64,000 bases of DNA, taken from JBCCMA01 sp045107005. Lineage in GTDB: Bacteria; Pseudomonadota; Gammaproteobacteria; Steroidobacterales; JBCCMA01. The stretch's first letter is position 1. Every line of letters starts with the position of its first letter. Location of the stretch: positions 1 through 64,000 of the forward strand of contig JBGCFP010000024.1 of NCBI GenBank assembly GCA_045107005.1. Direction: 5' to 3'. The notes beneath the pieces are model-generated. The model was not told where the DNA came from. It saw only the letters and a list, made by a program, of their open reading frames with translations, and searched no databases. Below, piece after piece: positions 44,346-53,349 of this stretch. Both the position numbers and the translations under genes were made by a program.

Positions 44346-46837
44346 GCGGCGTCTCTTACGTCGAGCAGCGTTTCGTTGATGGTTTCAGGTGCACCCGGGT
44401 CGGGTGTGGTGCGCATATCAACGTTTACCGGCTGCGCTGCGGGTGGCCCCTTGCCGCGCGCAAGGCGAGCGGAATTGAGCACGACGAAGAGCGAACTCAG
44501 TGACATGCCCAGTGCCGCCAGACCCGGACCGACCAGACCCGCCGCGGCCAGCGGCACGGCAATAACGTTGTAGCCAATCGCCCAGCCGAGGTTCTGCCTC
44601 ACGGTGCGTCGCCAATGTTGTGCTACCAGCGGCAGTTGGGTCAGCGTACTGAGGCTGGAACTGGTCATGACAATATCCGCGCCGCTTTGCGCCAGCTGGG
44701 CACCGCTGGCTACCGCAACGGAGACATCCGCACCGGCGAGCAGCGTTGCATCGTTAACCCCATCGCCCACGGCCAGAACCACCTCGCCAGCGTCCTGTAG
44801 CCGCCGGAGGTGGCCCAGCTTGTCCTCTGGCAGGCACGAGCCAAAGCCGGTGTGCAATCCGAGCGAAGTCACGGCATCCGCGACGCGTTCGGGTCGGTCA
44901 CCACTGACAATGACGCTGCGAACGTCCCGTTCACGCAGGTGCGTAATCGTGTCGCGGGCATCGTCACGCCACTCGTCGCCCAAAATAACGCCACCCAAAA
45001 AACCGCTCTGATCGCTGACCAGCACATGGGCAGACACGGCCAACGCGTGGTCGGCGGGCAATCCAACGAACTGTGCATGACCCACACGCACGTGGCGCTG
45101 CCCAATGACACCGAGCAAACCGCGCCCGGCGATGTTTTCAACCTGATGCGCCGATTCGGCTGGCGTCACGTGACGAAACGCCTCGGCCAAAGGGTGCGCG
45201 CTGTGCGCTTCAAGACTGGCAATCAACCTCAGCAGCTCGTCTTCGTCCACGGGTGTCGGGTGCTCGGTGTTGGTAATGACCTGTTCGATAACCGGAGTAC
45301 CGCGTGTGAGCGTTCCGGTCTTGTCAAACAGGGCGTGAGTCACATCGCCCAGGGTCTCCACGGCCTCGAGCCGGTTGACCAGCAGACCGCGGGACGCCAG
45401 TTTCATCGCTGCGGCCGACAGCGCGGTGGGAATGGCGAGCGAAAGCGCGCAAGGACAGGTCACGACAAGGACCGCCAGCACGATGCCCAGCGCGCGACTG
45501 GGATCGATCCACCACCAGGCGGCGCCGACGAGGGTTGCGACAATCAACAAGGCGAGTACGAAACGTGCTGCGAGGCGCTCGGTCAGGCGCGCGCTGGCCG
45601 GTCGTTTGTCGCGCACCGTGGCAAGCGTTGCGGCAATGCCCGCGACGCGGCTGCGGGAATCTGTCGCCGTAACCTCGACGATCAGGGAACCGTCCACGAT
45701 CAGGCTCGATGCCAGCACGCGATCGCCTGCGATGCGCAAAACGGGTTCGGATTCGCCAGACAACAGCGATTCGTCGATACGAGCGCTGCCCTCCACAATC
45801 GTCCCATCCGCTGCCACGGCATCGCCGGCGCGGATTCGAATTCGGTCGCCGAGCTGCAGCGCGGTGCGCGGTACCGGCTGGGTTTTGTCGCCGCACTCGT
45901 TGTCAAACTTTAGTGCGACGTCGGGCAGCATGGGGGCCAGCGCGAGCTTCGAGTCCAGTGAGCGATGTCGCACCACCATCGCGACAAACCGCGCGCACAG
46001 TAAGAAAAACACGAACATGCTGACGGATTCGAAATACGTGGTGCCGCTGTCACGAAAAAAGTGCAGACAACTTGCTCCATAGGCAAGCAGCAGCGCCAGC
46101 GCGACCGGCACGTCCATACTCAAATGCCGACTCAAAATGGCGCGCAGGGCGCCCGTGAGAAATGGCGAGCCGGCGTAAAAAACCACCGGTGTTGCCACCA
46201 GCATCGAGACGCCTAAAAGAAGTTTCTCGATAGCCGGATCAATCCCCTCAAGCGCCCCTGCGTAGGTCGCCACAGCGAACATCATTATCTGCATCATGCC
46301 CAAGCCACCCACGCCAAGGCGACGCAACAGCCCGTTGCGTTCTTGTGCGTGTACTTGTCTGGCGCGGTCATTGTCGAGCGGGTGAGGCCGGTAACCAAGC
46401 CGGACGAGGTTGCAAAGTACATCGCTGAGCAGAATCGTCGCCGGGGACCAAGTCAACGTGGCGGCTGAGCTCTGTACGTCGACAGTGATATCGGCGACAC
46501 CATTTAGCGCCTGTAAACGTGTCTCAATCAGCCAGCCGCAGGCGCCACAGTGCAGGCCTTCTACAAAAAGATGAATCTGGGACAAGCCATCATCGTCACT
46601 GGGGTATTGCGTGTCGAAGGCCTGCCAGTGCGCCAACGATTCCAGATCCTGCGGCGTTAGCCTCTGGCCCGGTCCTTCGCGGAAGCGGTAATACTCTGCG
46701 TTGCCGCCGTCGATGATCAGCGTCGCGACGGCCTGACAACCGGCGCAACACACCGGTTTTTCCTCGCCATCTATGCATACCGTCAGGTGCAGCCCTGGCG
46801 GTACGTCTTCATGGCAATGGAAACAGGGTTCAGTCAT
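44342..46837 (-). CDS. ccoI: Copper-transporting P1B ATPase CcoI
   Basis: An 831-residue P-type ATPase from ATG 46837 (8-bp overlap with ccoH). The N-terminal cysteine cluster CFHCHED plus CCAGCQ (about residues 4-35) and a GLHCGACG heavy-metal domain are typical of CcoI/FixI. It has eight TM helices, the CPC metal-permeation motif (VTCPCALSLAIP), phosphorylation DKTGTLT, and the hinge GDGVND. It supplies copper to the CuB site of the cbb3 oxidase and is encoded in the standard ccoGHIS order. Confidence 0.96.
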   Translation of the reverse strand: MTEPCFHCHEDVPPGLHLTVCIDGEEKPVCCAGCQAVATLIIDGGNAEYYRFREGPGQRLTPQDLESLAHWQAFDTQYPSDDDGLSQIHLFVEGLHCGACGWLIETRLQALNGVADITVDVQSSAATLTWSPATILLSDVLCNLVRLGYRPHPLDNDRARQVHAQERNGLLRRLGVGGLGMMQIMMFAVATYAGALEGIDPAIEKLLLGVSMLVATPVVFYAGSPFLTGALRAILSRHLSMDVPVALALLLAYGASCLHFFRDSGTTYFESVSMFVFFLLCARFVAMVVRHRSLDSKLALAPMLPDVALKFDNECGDKTQPVPRTALQLGDRIRIRAGDAVAADGTIVEGSARIDESLLSGESEPVLRIAGDRVLASSLIVDGSLIVEVTATDSRSRVAGIAATLATVRDKRPASARLTERLAARFVLALLIVATLVGAAWWWIDPSRALGIVLAVLVVTCPCALSLAIPTALSAAAMKLASRGLLVNRLEAVETLGDVTHALFDKTGTLTRGTPVIEQVITNTEHPTPVDEDELLRLIASLEAHSAHPLAEAFRHVTPAESAHQVENIAGRGLLGVIGQRHVRVGHAQFVGLPADHALAVSAHVLVSDQSGFLGGVILGDEWRDDARDTITHLRERDVRSVIVSGDRPERVADAVTSLGLHTGFGSCLPEDKLGHLRRLQDAGEVVLAVGDGVNDATLLAGADVSVAVASGAQLAQSGADIVMTSSSLSTLTQLPLVAQHWRRTVRQNLGWAIGYNVIAVPLAAAGLVGPGLAALGMSLSSLFVVLNSARLARGKGPPAAQPVNVDMRTTPDPGAPETINETLLDVRDAA

Positions 46838-47033
46838 CGTCGGGCAACGCCTTGGTCGCGCGCATATCGTCACGCCATTCGCGATAATCCTGATCGCTCA
46901 TGATGAGCTTGTCATGGCCGTTGCTGGCGACGGCCAGCATGGCGACGCCGGCGATTACGGTGAAACTCAGCACGCCAGCCACAATCATCATGGTCGGGAC
47001 GCGATACCAGGGAGTAGACGATTCAGTTTTCAT
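46830..47033 (-). CDS. ccoH: CcoH/FixH-like cbb3 assembly protein (short form)
   Basis: A 67-residue protein with one TM helix (about residues 13-35) and a polar tail with SDQDYREWRDD. It is much shorter than FixH proteins of about 150 residues, but its position between ccoG (4-bp overlap) and ccoI (8-bp overlap) and the TM-then-YREW pattern support the assignment. Confidence 0.75.
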   Translation of the reverse strand: MKTESSTPWYRVPTMMIVAGVLSFTVIAGVAMLAVASNGHDKLIMSDQDYREWRDDMRATKALPDDD

Positions 47034-48406
47034 CTGTCGCTCGATATGGGGAAAAAGAAGTTAGTGGTGCGCTGCACGTTTGCGCGGTCATCGCTTTGCG
47101 AGGTCAACGTTACGGTCACCGGGACGCGCCCAGCGCCGTTGGCTTGATCCGTGCGCAGGCGAATCGGAAACGCCTGGGTTTGGGCAGCCGCGACGGTGAG
47201 CGCGGGCACGTCGGCTTCGAAACCATCGGCGTTGTGCATTGAAAATTCGTAGGTTTGGGCTTCGTTCGTCATGTTGATGACGCGTAGCGTATAGACGTTT
47301 TCTACTTGCCCGTCGGCAACCAGACGGTAGAGCGCATTGCGATCCCGGATTACCTCCATCCGCAGCGGCGTGCGTGTTCCGAGAGATACGAGCATGCCGG
47401 TGATGAGGGTCAGTAGCAGAGCGCTGTACAGCAGAATGCGTGGACGGAGGACTTTGGCCGCCACGCCATTGTCTGCGTTTTGCGTGGTGTAACGAATCAG
47501 GTTGCGCGGATAGTCCATTTTGGTCATGACGTCGTTGCACACATCAATGCACGCGGCGCAGGCAATACACTCGTACTGCAGACCTTCGCGGATATCAATC
47601 CCGGTGGGGCACACCTGCACGCACAGCGTGCAGTCGATGCAATCACCCACGCCCTCGGCACGCGGTGCTGTTTTCTTGCGTCCACCGCGCGTTTCGCCGC
47701 GCTGTTCGTCGTAGGCAATGACGAGGGTGTTCTTGTCGAACATGGCGCTTTGAAAGCGCGCATAGGGACACATGTATTTACACACCTGTTCGCGCAGGTA
47801 GCCGGCGTTGCCGTAGGTGGCGAAACCGTAGAACACCAGCCAGAACACGGCCCACGGATGAACCGACCAGGTCAGTGCGTCTGCAAGCAACCCGCGGATC
47901 GGCGTGAAGTAACCGACGAATGTCAGGCCCGTCCACACAGAAAGCGTAATCCACAGAAATTGCTTGGCGGATTTGCGCACCAGCTTTTGGCGCGACAGCG
48001 GTCTACGGTCCATCTTGATTCGCTTGTTGCGCGGGCCCTCTGTCCAACGCTCGATGAGCAGGAAGGCTTCCGTCCAGACGGTTTGTGGACAGGCATAGCC
48101 GCACCACAGACGACCGGCCAGTGCGGTGACAAAAAACAAGACAAGGGCGAGGATCAGCAGCAGTAACGCCAGATAAATGAAATCCTGTGGCCAGAGCGTC
48201 AGACCAAAGATATGAAACTGACGCGCAGGAAGGTCGAAAAGGACCGCCTGCCTGGCGTCCCACGTCAGCCAGACCACCCCGTAAAACAAGCCGAGCAGCA
48301 CGTACATGGCAACCCGGCGCAACGTCGCGAACGGTCCCGTGACGTCGTGCGGGTAAATTTTGGCCTGCTTCTCGTACAGCGAAGCGGCGCTTGCGATGTT
48401 ACTCAT
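47030..48406 (-). CDS. ccoG: Cytochrome c oxidase accessory protein CcoG
   Basis: A 458-residue membrane ferredoxin-type protein: TM helices about 33-52, 78-100, 155-175, 190-208 and 330-350. Two [4Fe-4S] cluster motifs are visible (CIDCTLCVQVCP and CIACAACIDVCN, about residues 255-300), with a NosR/RdxA/FixG-type C-terminal Ig-like domain. CcoG reduces Cu(II) to Cu(I) for delivery to the cbb3 oxidase. First gene of ccoGHIS; a small membrane gene separates it from ccoP. Confidence 0.95.
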   Translation of the reverse strand: MSNIASAASLYEKQAKIYPHDVTGPFATLRRVAMYVLLGLFYGVVWLTWDARQAVLFDLPARQFHIFGLTLWPQDFIYLALLLLILALVLFFVTALAGRLWCGYACPQTVWTEAFLLIERWTEGPRNKRIKMDRRPLSRQKLVRKSAKQFLWITLSVWTGLTFVGYFTPIRGLLADALTWSVHPWAVFWLVFYGFATYGNAGYLREQVCKYMCPYARFQSAMFDKNTLVIAYDEQRGETRGGRKKTAPRAEGVGDCIDCTLCVQVCPTGIDIREGLQYECIACAACIDVCNDVMTKMDYPRNLIRYTTQNADNGVAAKVLRPRILLYSALLLTLITGMLVSLGTRTPLRMEVIRDRNALYRLVADGQVENVYTLRVINMTNEAQTYEFSMHNADGFEADVPALTVAAAQTQAFPIRLRTDQANGAGRVPVTVTLTSQSDDRANVQRTTNFFFPISSDR

Positions 48407-48423
48407 GCGACGATCGACCGCCC

Positions 48424-48708
48424 TTAATGTTGGTGGTCATCGGCGACCGGAGGGAAGTCGTTAACACGTCGCTCCGTGCGAATCAGCCATGTGGACAGCG
48501 CCGATGCGGTGACAGCGATAATCCAGAAAAACAGAAAGCCAACGGAGTACACGGCCTGGTCGCTCAAGTGAACGTCGAAAACGAATGCCTGTTGCAATCG
48601 CGTTGCGTCAAATTTGGCAAAGAACAGCAGCGTACCGAGGCACGCTGCGAGGAACGATGGCCACAGCACAACGGCAACGCTGCGCTGACGCCAGTTCCAG
48701 TGTTGCAT
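48424..48708 (-). CDS. Small two-helix membrane protein between ccoP and ccoG
   Basis: A 94-residue protein with TM segments at about residues 10-30 and 48-70 and a C-terminal His-containing tail (DDHQH). It is 3 bp after ccoP and 17 bp before ccoG, so clearly in the operon. Not recognised as CcoQ (which lies elsewhere) or CcoH; it may be a local cbb3 accessory subunit. Function unknown. Confidence 0.7.
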   Translation of the reverse strand: MQHWNWRQRSVAVVLWPSFLAACLGTLLFFAKFDATRLQQAFVFDVHLSDQAVYSVGFLFFWIIAVTASALSTWLIRTERRVNDFPPVADDHQH

Positions 48709-48711
48709 GAG

Positions 48712-49629
48712 CTACTGCCCGCCCGTGGTCGTGCCGGAACCCGACTTGCCGAGGGTCATGACGTAAGCCGTTAGAAGCTTGATCTCCTGCGGACTCAGAA
48801 GGTTTGCGTGTGCCGGCATGTTGCCCATTCGCCCGTGCGTAATGGTCTGGGTCAACGCCGCCGTATCACTGCCGTAAAGCCAGATCTCATCGGTCAGGTT
48901 TGGCGCACCGAGCACCTGCATGCCTTTGCCGGTGGGGCCGTGGCAGGCCATGCACAACGTGTTGTAGTGGGTTTTGCCGGTCTCAAGCAAGGTGTTGTCG
49001 ACTTCCTTGTCGGCCAGCGAACGCACGTAGGCGATCGTCGCTTTCACCCCGTCTTCACCCAAGGCGGCGCCCCAGGCGGGCATGGCGGCAACGCGACCGT
49101 TGGTAATCGTCGCGGTGATGGCGTTGGCATCACCGCCCCAGAGCCAGTCTGCATCCGCGAGATTCGGGAAACCGCGTGCACCGCGGGCATCCGAGCCGTG
49201 ACAGGTTGCGCAGTTGGCCCCATACAATCGTCCGGCAATTTCCATGCCCTCCGCGTGTTGGCCGAGTGTCGCGTAATCCAGGCTTGCGAGCTGACTGAAT
49301 TTTTGTTCGTAGATCGCGTCGATCCGCTGACGTTCTTCCAGATACTGATCCACCGACGACCAGTTGCCGGCACCGGCAAATGCGCCCAAGCCTGGGTACC
49401 AGGCGAGGTAGCCGAAGCCCCAGATGATCGTGCCGACAAACAGGAACAACCACCAGCGCGGCAGCGGATTGTTGCGCTCCTGAAGATCGCCGTCCCAGCT
49501 GTGGTCGAGCGTATCCATGGCGCCTTTTTCTGCATCGCCCTGACGCGTCGTCCAGACGATCAACCACAATCAGCCGATGATGTTGATCACTGAAAAAATT
49601 GTGATGAACCAATGCCAGGTGCTGCTCAT
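48712..49629 (-). CDS. ccoP: Cytochrome c oxidase subunit CcoP, interrupted by an in-frame TGA at codon 20
   Basis: The frame from ATG 49629 (ATGA overlap with ccoQ) encodes MSSTWHWFITIFSVINIIG, then TGA at 49572-49570, then LWLIVWTTRQGD and the rest of a normal CcoP of about 305 residues. The TGA falls in the first TM helix, where TGC/TGT (Cys) would be one base away. Downstream are TM2 (about residues 57-78) and two heme-c motifs, CATCHGSD and CMACHGPT. Read-through, re-initiation at the TTG next to the stop, or a sequencing error are all possible. All flanking genes overlap normally, so loss of function would hit an otherwise intact oxidase operon. Confidence 0.85.
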
Positions 49630-49817
49630 GATGACTCTCCTTGCGCCCGCGACGTCGAACCCACGGGCGTATCGTCTTCCAACGGCAACTGTGCGGCCGC
49701 ACCGAACTCGCTCTCACGGCGCCCGGAGTAGGCCCAGAAAACCAGGCCCATAAAGGCCGCGAAGACAATGGCGGTCAAGACGCCGCGAATCACGCCGATA
49801 TCGATCATCGATTCCAT
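49626..49817 (-). CDS. ccoQ: cbb3 oxidase subunit CcoQ
   Basis: A 63-residue single-TM protein (TM about 8-29: RGVLTAIVFAAFMGLVFWAY) followed by RRESEFGAAAQLPLEDD, typical of CcoQ. TAATG junction with ccoO and ATGA overlap with ccoP. Confidence 0.9.
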   Translation of the reverse strand: MESMIDIGVIRGVLTAIVFAAFMGLVFWAYSGRRESEFGAAAQLPLEDDTPVGSTSRAQGESS

Positions 49818-50479
49818 TACTGGACTCCGGTATTGGTGTTGTTGCTCGTCGTCGCAGCGGCGCCAATCGGCGCGGCGTTGCGCTCAATATTGGCGCCAAG
49901 TCCCTGCAAATACGCGATCAACGCGTCGAGCTCTGTGGCATCGCCAATGGCTTCGGCGGCAGCGGCAATTTGTTCATCGGTGTAGGGATCGCCGAGCTTG
50001 CGCAATGCGCGCATTCTGCCGGCGATGACGGCCGGGTCGAGCGACGCCTTGGCCAGCCACGGGAAGGCAGGCATATTTGATTCCGGCACCACGTCACGCG
50101 GGTTGATCAGATGCACGCGCTGCCATTCGTCACTGTAGCGACCGCCGACCCTGGCCAGATCAGGTCCCGTGCGTTTCGAACCCCACTGATGTGGCCGGTC
50201 GTACACCGATTCACCTGCCAGTGAGTAGTGCCCGTAGCGACGCGTTTCGGCGCGAAAAGGCCGGATTTGCTGCGAATGGCACAGGTAACAACCTTCACGT
50301 ACGTAAACGTCGCGGCCGGCCAGCTCAAGGGCGCCGTAGGGCTCAATGCCCGCGGCGGGCTCGATGATTTTGGCCTGAGAGGCCAGTGGCACAATCTCGA
50401 CCAGACCCGCGACACTAATCACAATCAAGACCAATACGCCCATCAGGCCAATGTTCTTTTCCACAATTTCGTGTTTCAT
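49817..50479 (-). CDS. ccoO: cbb3 oxidase mono-heme cytochrome c subunit CcoO
   Basis: A 220-residue subunit from ATG 50479: an N-terminal TM (about 10-32), then the heme motif REGCYLCHSQQIRPF (about residues 63-77), GPDLARVGGRYSDEW, and the axial Met in ESNMPAFPWL. The frame extends upstream but the ATG overlaps the ccoN stop by 4 bp. It transfers electrons from CcoP to CcoN. The C-terminus is Asn/Thr-rich. Confidence 0.95.
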   Translation of the reverse strand: MKHEIVEKNIGLMGVLVLIVISVAGLVEIVPLASQAKIIEPAAGIEPYGALELAGRDVYVREGCYLCHSQQIRPFRAETRRYGHYSLAGESVYDRPHQWGSKRTGPDLARVGGRYSDEWQRVHLINPRDVVPESNMPAFPWLAKASLDPAVIAGRMRALRKLGDPYTDEQIAAAAEAIGDATELDALIAYLQGLGANIERNAAPIGAAATTSNNTNTGVQ

Positions 50480-51918
50480 GCTGCTGCTCCGGCTGGGGTC
50501 ATGACCGCAACATCTGTTGCGTCTCCGCTTTGCACGGTCTTGAACACGTTGTAGGCCATGATGAACATGCCTGCCAGAACCGTGATGCCACCGATCAGAC
50601 GCATCAGATAGTAGGGATAGGTTGCGACCAGCGACTCGATAAAGGTGTAGGTGAGCGTGCCGTCCGCGTTTGTTGCGCGCCACATGAGGCCCTGCGTGAT
50701 GCCGGCGATCCACATCGAAACGGTGTAGAGCACGATGCCGATCGTCATCACCCAAAAATGGGTGTTGATCAGACTGGTTGAGTACATCTTCTCCCGTCCG
50801 AAGAGTTTGGGCAGCAGGCTATACATGCAACCAATGGTCATCATGGCGACCCAGCCCAGAGCGCCGGAGTGCACGTGGCCAATTGTCCAGTCGGTGTAGT
50901 GCGATAGCGCGTTGACCGACTTGATCGACATCATCGGTCCTTCGAATGTCGACATGCCGTAAAAACTCAAAGATACGATCATGAACTTGAGGACCGGGTC
51001 GTCGCGCAGTTTGTCCCACGCGCCACTCAAGGTCATCATGCCGTTGATCATGCCGCCCCAGCTTGGCGCCAGCAGAATTAGCGAAAACACCATGCCGAGC
51101 GACTGGGCCCAATCGGGTACCGATGTGTAGTGCAGGTGATGCGGGCCTGCCCACATATAGATGGAGATCAGCGCCCAGAAGTGCACGACGGACAAGCGAT
51201 ACGAGTAGATCGGACGCTGGGCTTGCTTCGGCACGTAGTAGTACATCATGCCGAGGAAGCCGGCGGTCAGGAAGAAGCCAACGGCGTTGTGGCCGTACCA
51301 CCATTGCACCATGGCGTCGATCACGCCGGAGTAGATCGGGTAAGAGTGGGTGAGTGACGTCGGGATCGCCAGCGAGTTGACGATATGAAGAACGGCGATC
51401 GTCAGCACAAACGCGCCGTAGAACCAGTTGGCAACGTAGATGTGTTTGACCTGACGCTTGACGATTGTGCCGAAGAATACGACGGCATAAGCCACCCAGA
51501 CCACAGCGATCAAAACGTCGATGGGCCAGATCAACTCGGCGTACTCCTTGCTTTGGGTTAACCCCAAAGGCAACGTCACCGCGGCCAGCACGATCACAGT
51601 CTGCCAACCCCAGAAAACGAACGCGGCCAACTTGTCACTGAAAACACGAGTGTGGCAGGTGCGCTGGACGACGTGCAGTGACGTGCCGATCAGTGCACTG
51701 CCGCCGAAAGCGAAGATCACCGCGTTGGTGTGCAATGGACGTAAACGACCGTAGCTGAGCCAAGGCAATTCGAAGCCCAGCTGCGGCCAATAGAGCTGGG
51801 CGGCGATAATGACGCCAACGAGCATACCGACGATCCCCCAGACCAACGTCATAATGGCGAACTGGCGAACGACACGATCGTTATAGGTATGAGCGCTACT
51901 GCTGTGAGCGAGGTCCAT
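50476..51918 (-). CDS. ccoN: cbb3 oxidase catalytic subunit CcoN
   Basis: A 480-residue, twelve-TM heme-copper oxidase subunit I of the C family. The start ATG 51918 has AGGAG upstream. Recognisable are RLRPLHTNAVIFAFGG (heme b ligand region), the CuB-site WWYGHNAVGFFLT, HHLHYTSVPDWAQ with the paired CuB histidines, and DWTIGHVHSGALGW with the high-spin heme ligand. It reduces oxygen at high affinity under microaerobic conditions. First gene of ccoNOQP; FixLJ encoded nearby may control it, although no clear FNR/FixK box was found upstream. Confidence 0.97.
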   Translation of the reverse strand: MDLAHSSSAHTYNDRVVRQFAIMTLVWGIVGMLVGVIIAAQLYWPQLGFELPWLSYGRLRPLHTNAVIFAFGGSALIGTSLHVVQRTCHTRVFSDKLAAFVFWGWQTVIVLAAVTLPLGLTQSKEYAELIWPIDVLIAVVWVAYAVVFFGTIVKRQVKHIYVANWFYGAFVLTIAVLHIVNSLAIPTSLTHSYPIYSGVIDAMVQWWYGHNAVGFFLTAGFLGMMYYYVPKQAQRPIYSYRLSVVHFWALISIYMWAGPHHLHYTSVPDWAQSLGMVFSLILLAPSWGGMINGMMTLSGAWDKLRDDPVLKFMIVSLSFYGMSTFEGPMMSIKSVNALSHYTDWTIGHVHSGALGWVAMMTIGCMYSLLPKLFGREKMYSTSLINTHFWVMTIGIVLYTVSMWIAGITQGLMWRATNADGTLTYTFIESLVATYPYYLMRLIGGITVLAGMFIMAYNVFKTVQSGDATDVAVMTPAGAAA

Positions 51919-52428
51919 GAAAGACTCCTGCGATGACCTTGACTGCGGATGAACGCTATTGTGCGGACACGGTTTCGACAGGCCCATTCGGGATGGCCGC
52001 ACGACCTCTCGGAAACTACCTAGCGGCAGCCTTCATTTTTCATGAAATCTGTTTCGTGTTTTCTGTGTTCAGGGACAAGACTTCAGAGGCACCCTCCGTG
52101 GCAAGCAGCACCGCAAATCGGACGTCGATTCGTCGTCGAGTGCAGGTATTTGTCGGCGCCCAAATGTGTCAGCTGCTGCGTGACCTAACGACCGATGCAG
52201 ACGTGGTCCGCTGTCTTTCGGACGCGTCCACGCACTGGAGCGGGCGCGATGTGTCGTCAATAGTGCGACTGACTGCGCGCGTCCGGGCGTGATGGCGAAG
52301 TGTCTTGGTCGGTTTGGCGCCGGTGTGCTCAGACCTTTTGGCCCGGCCAAAGCCCGGGTGCTGGTTCACGGCTACGACTATCGGCTTCCTGACGGGCGCG
52401 CCAGGCTTCATCAACCAGCGCTGGTGCG
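51919..52428. other. Upstream region of ccoN, no gene supported
   Basis: About 500 bp between ccoN and a convergent-side secreted protein gene end. It should contain the cco promoter. I looked for a TTGAT-N4-ATCAA box on both strands and saw no good match. No gene is supported. Confidence 0.4.
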
Positions 52429-52890
52429 TTAGTCGCAGTCAGACACCAGCCCGCTCGGGCCCGGCGGCTGAAAATACAGGGACCGAAAAAGCGCAAGATC
52501 CTGAACATTGACGACGCCATCGGCGTTAACGTCGACCACCGGATCGTCGCTGAAAAAGCGTGAGCGCATCACGCCGAGGTCGATCACGCCGGGCCATCCG
52601 TCCTGGTTAAAATCAATGTCACAGCGGTTGCCAAAACCGTCGCCATCGGCGTCCACCTGGGCCGGGTTGGCATCAAAGATACAGTTATCCACCGCGTCGG
52701 CAACGCCGTCTGAGTCGGAATCCGCGTCGGGTACGATAGTTGCCTGGGCATCGAGGAACCAGGATGAAAACATGTCCGCATCGAGTCGCAGTCGCTCATC
52801 GCTCACCAGTTCGAGCGACTGGCCTTGAGCAACGGCGACACACAGCAGCATGACCGTCCATGCGAAACCTGAGAAACAAAGATTTTTCAT
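52429..52890 (-). CDS. Secreted thrombospondin-3/dockerin protein with PGPSG tail
   Basis: A 153-residue protein with signal peptide (about 1-23), a short unique segment (about 24-57), a thrombospondin type-3 calcium repeat (DSDSDGVADAVDNC and DADGDGFGNRCD), two dockerin-like repeats (VIDLGVMRSRFF and VNVQDLALFRSLYF, each led by a D-x-N-x-D loop) and the tail PPGPSGLVSDCD. It is little more than the C-terminal module found on the larger protein at 55599. Likely calcium-stabilised and extracellular; partner unknown. Confidence 0.78.
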   Translation of the reverse strand: MKNLCFSGFAWTVMLLCVAVAQGQSLELVSDERLRLDADMFSSWFLDAQATIVPDADSDSDGVADAVDNCIFDANPAQVDADGDGFGNRCDIDFNQDGWPGVIDLGVMRSRFFSDDPVVDVNADGVVNVQDLALFRSLYFQPPGPSGLVSDCD

Positions 52891-52926
52891 GTCATTTGCC
52901 CGCTGTATCTGAGAGGGCGCCAGGCC

Positions 52927-53349
52927 TTACAGCAGTTTCAGGATCTTCTCTTCGAGTTCGTCCGCTCTGGTCCGCCCTTTCACAATGAAATCTGCGACGA
53001 AATCATGTGCAAGGGCGCGCTTGCGTTCGTCGGGCCGCTCGGATGAGCTAAACATCATGACAACGCATGTGTGGTAAACGTTGTCATGATTTCGCAACGC
53101 TTCGAACTCTTTCAGAAACTCAAATCCGTTAACGCGTGGCATATTGATATCCAGAAAAATCAATACCGGTGGAAAGTCTTCACCGTGAAGCCGTTTATTT
53201 TCGTCATAGGCGCGCAAGAAATTCAGCGCTTCGGCACCATCGGTCGATTCGAATATCTTGGCTTCAATGCCTGTCTTGGACAAGTCGCGCGTCAGTAAAT
53301 AACGGTCGAGTTCGTCGTCGTCAATGATCAGTACGGTTACACGATTCAT
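52927..53349 (-). CDS. Rcp1-like single-domain response regulator
   Basis: A 140-residue receiver: acidic pair LIIDDDELD, phospho-D in IFLDINMPRVNGFE, S/T position in VMMFSSSERPDE. The usual C-terminal lysine position reads ADFIVKGRT. It overlaps the upstream PAS kinase by 4 bp. Same type as the receivers at 34838 and 37713; no output domain. Confidence 0.9.
   Translation of the reverse strand: MNRVTVLIIDDDELDRYLLTRDLSKTGIEAKIFESTDGAEALNFLRAYDENKRLHGEDFPPVLIFLDINMPRVNGFEFLKEFEALRNHDNVYHTCVVMMFSSSERPDERKRALAHDFVADFIVKGRTRADELEEKILKLL

Noticed and set aside
44810..45913. A 367-codon open frame on the plus strand
   Set aside because: Antisense to the middle of ccoI, which has all P-type ATPase motifs.
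49565..49575. Selenocysteine insertion at the ccoP TGA
   Set aside because: No stable SECIS-like hairpin with a suitable loop directly follows the TGA; only a 4-bp CGTC/GACG stem was found, and CcoP is not a known selenoprotein.
51919..52070. FNR/FixK box upstream of ccoN (TTGACTGCGGATGAA region)
   Set aside because: Only one half-site resembles TTGAT and the other does not match ATCAA at the right spacing.
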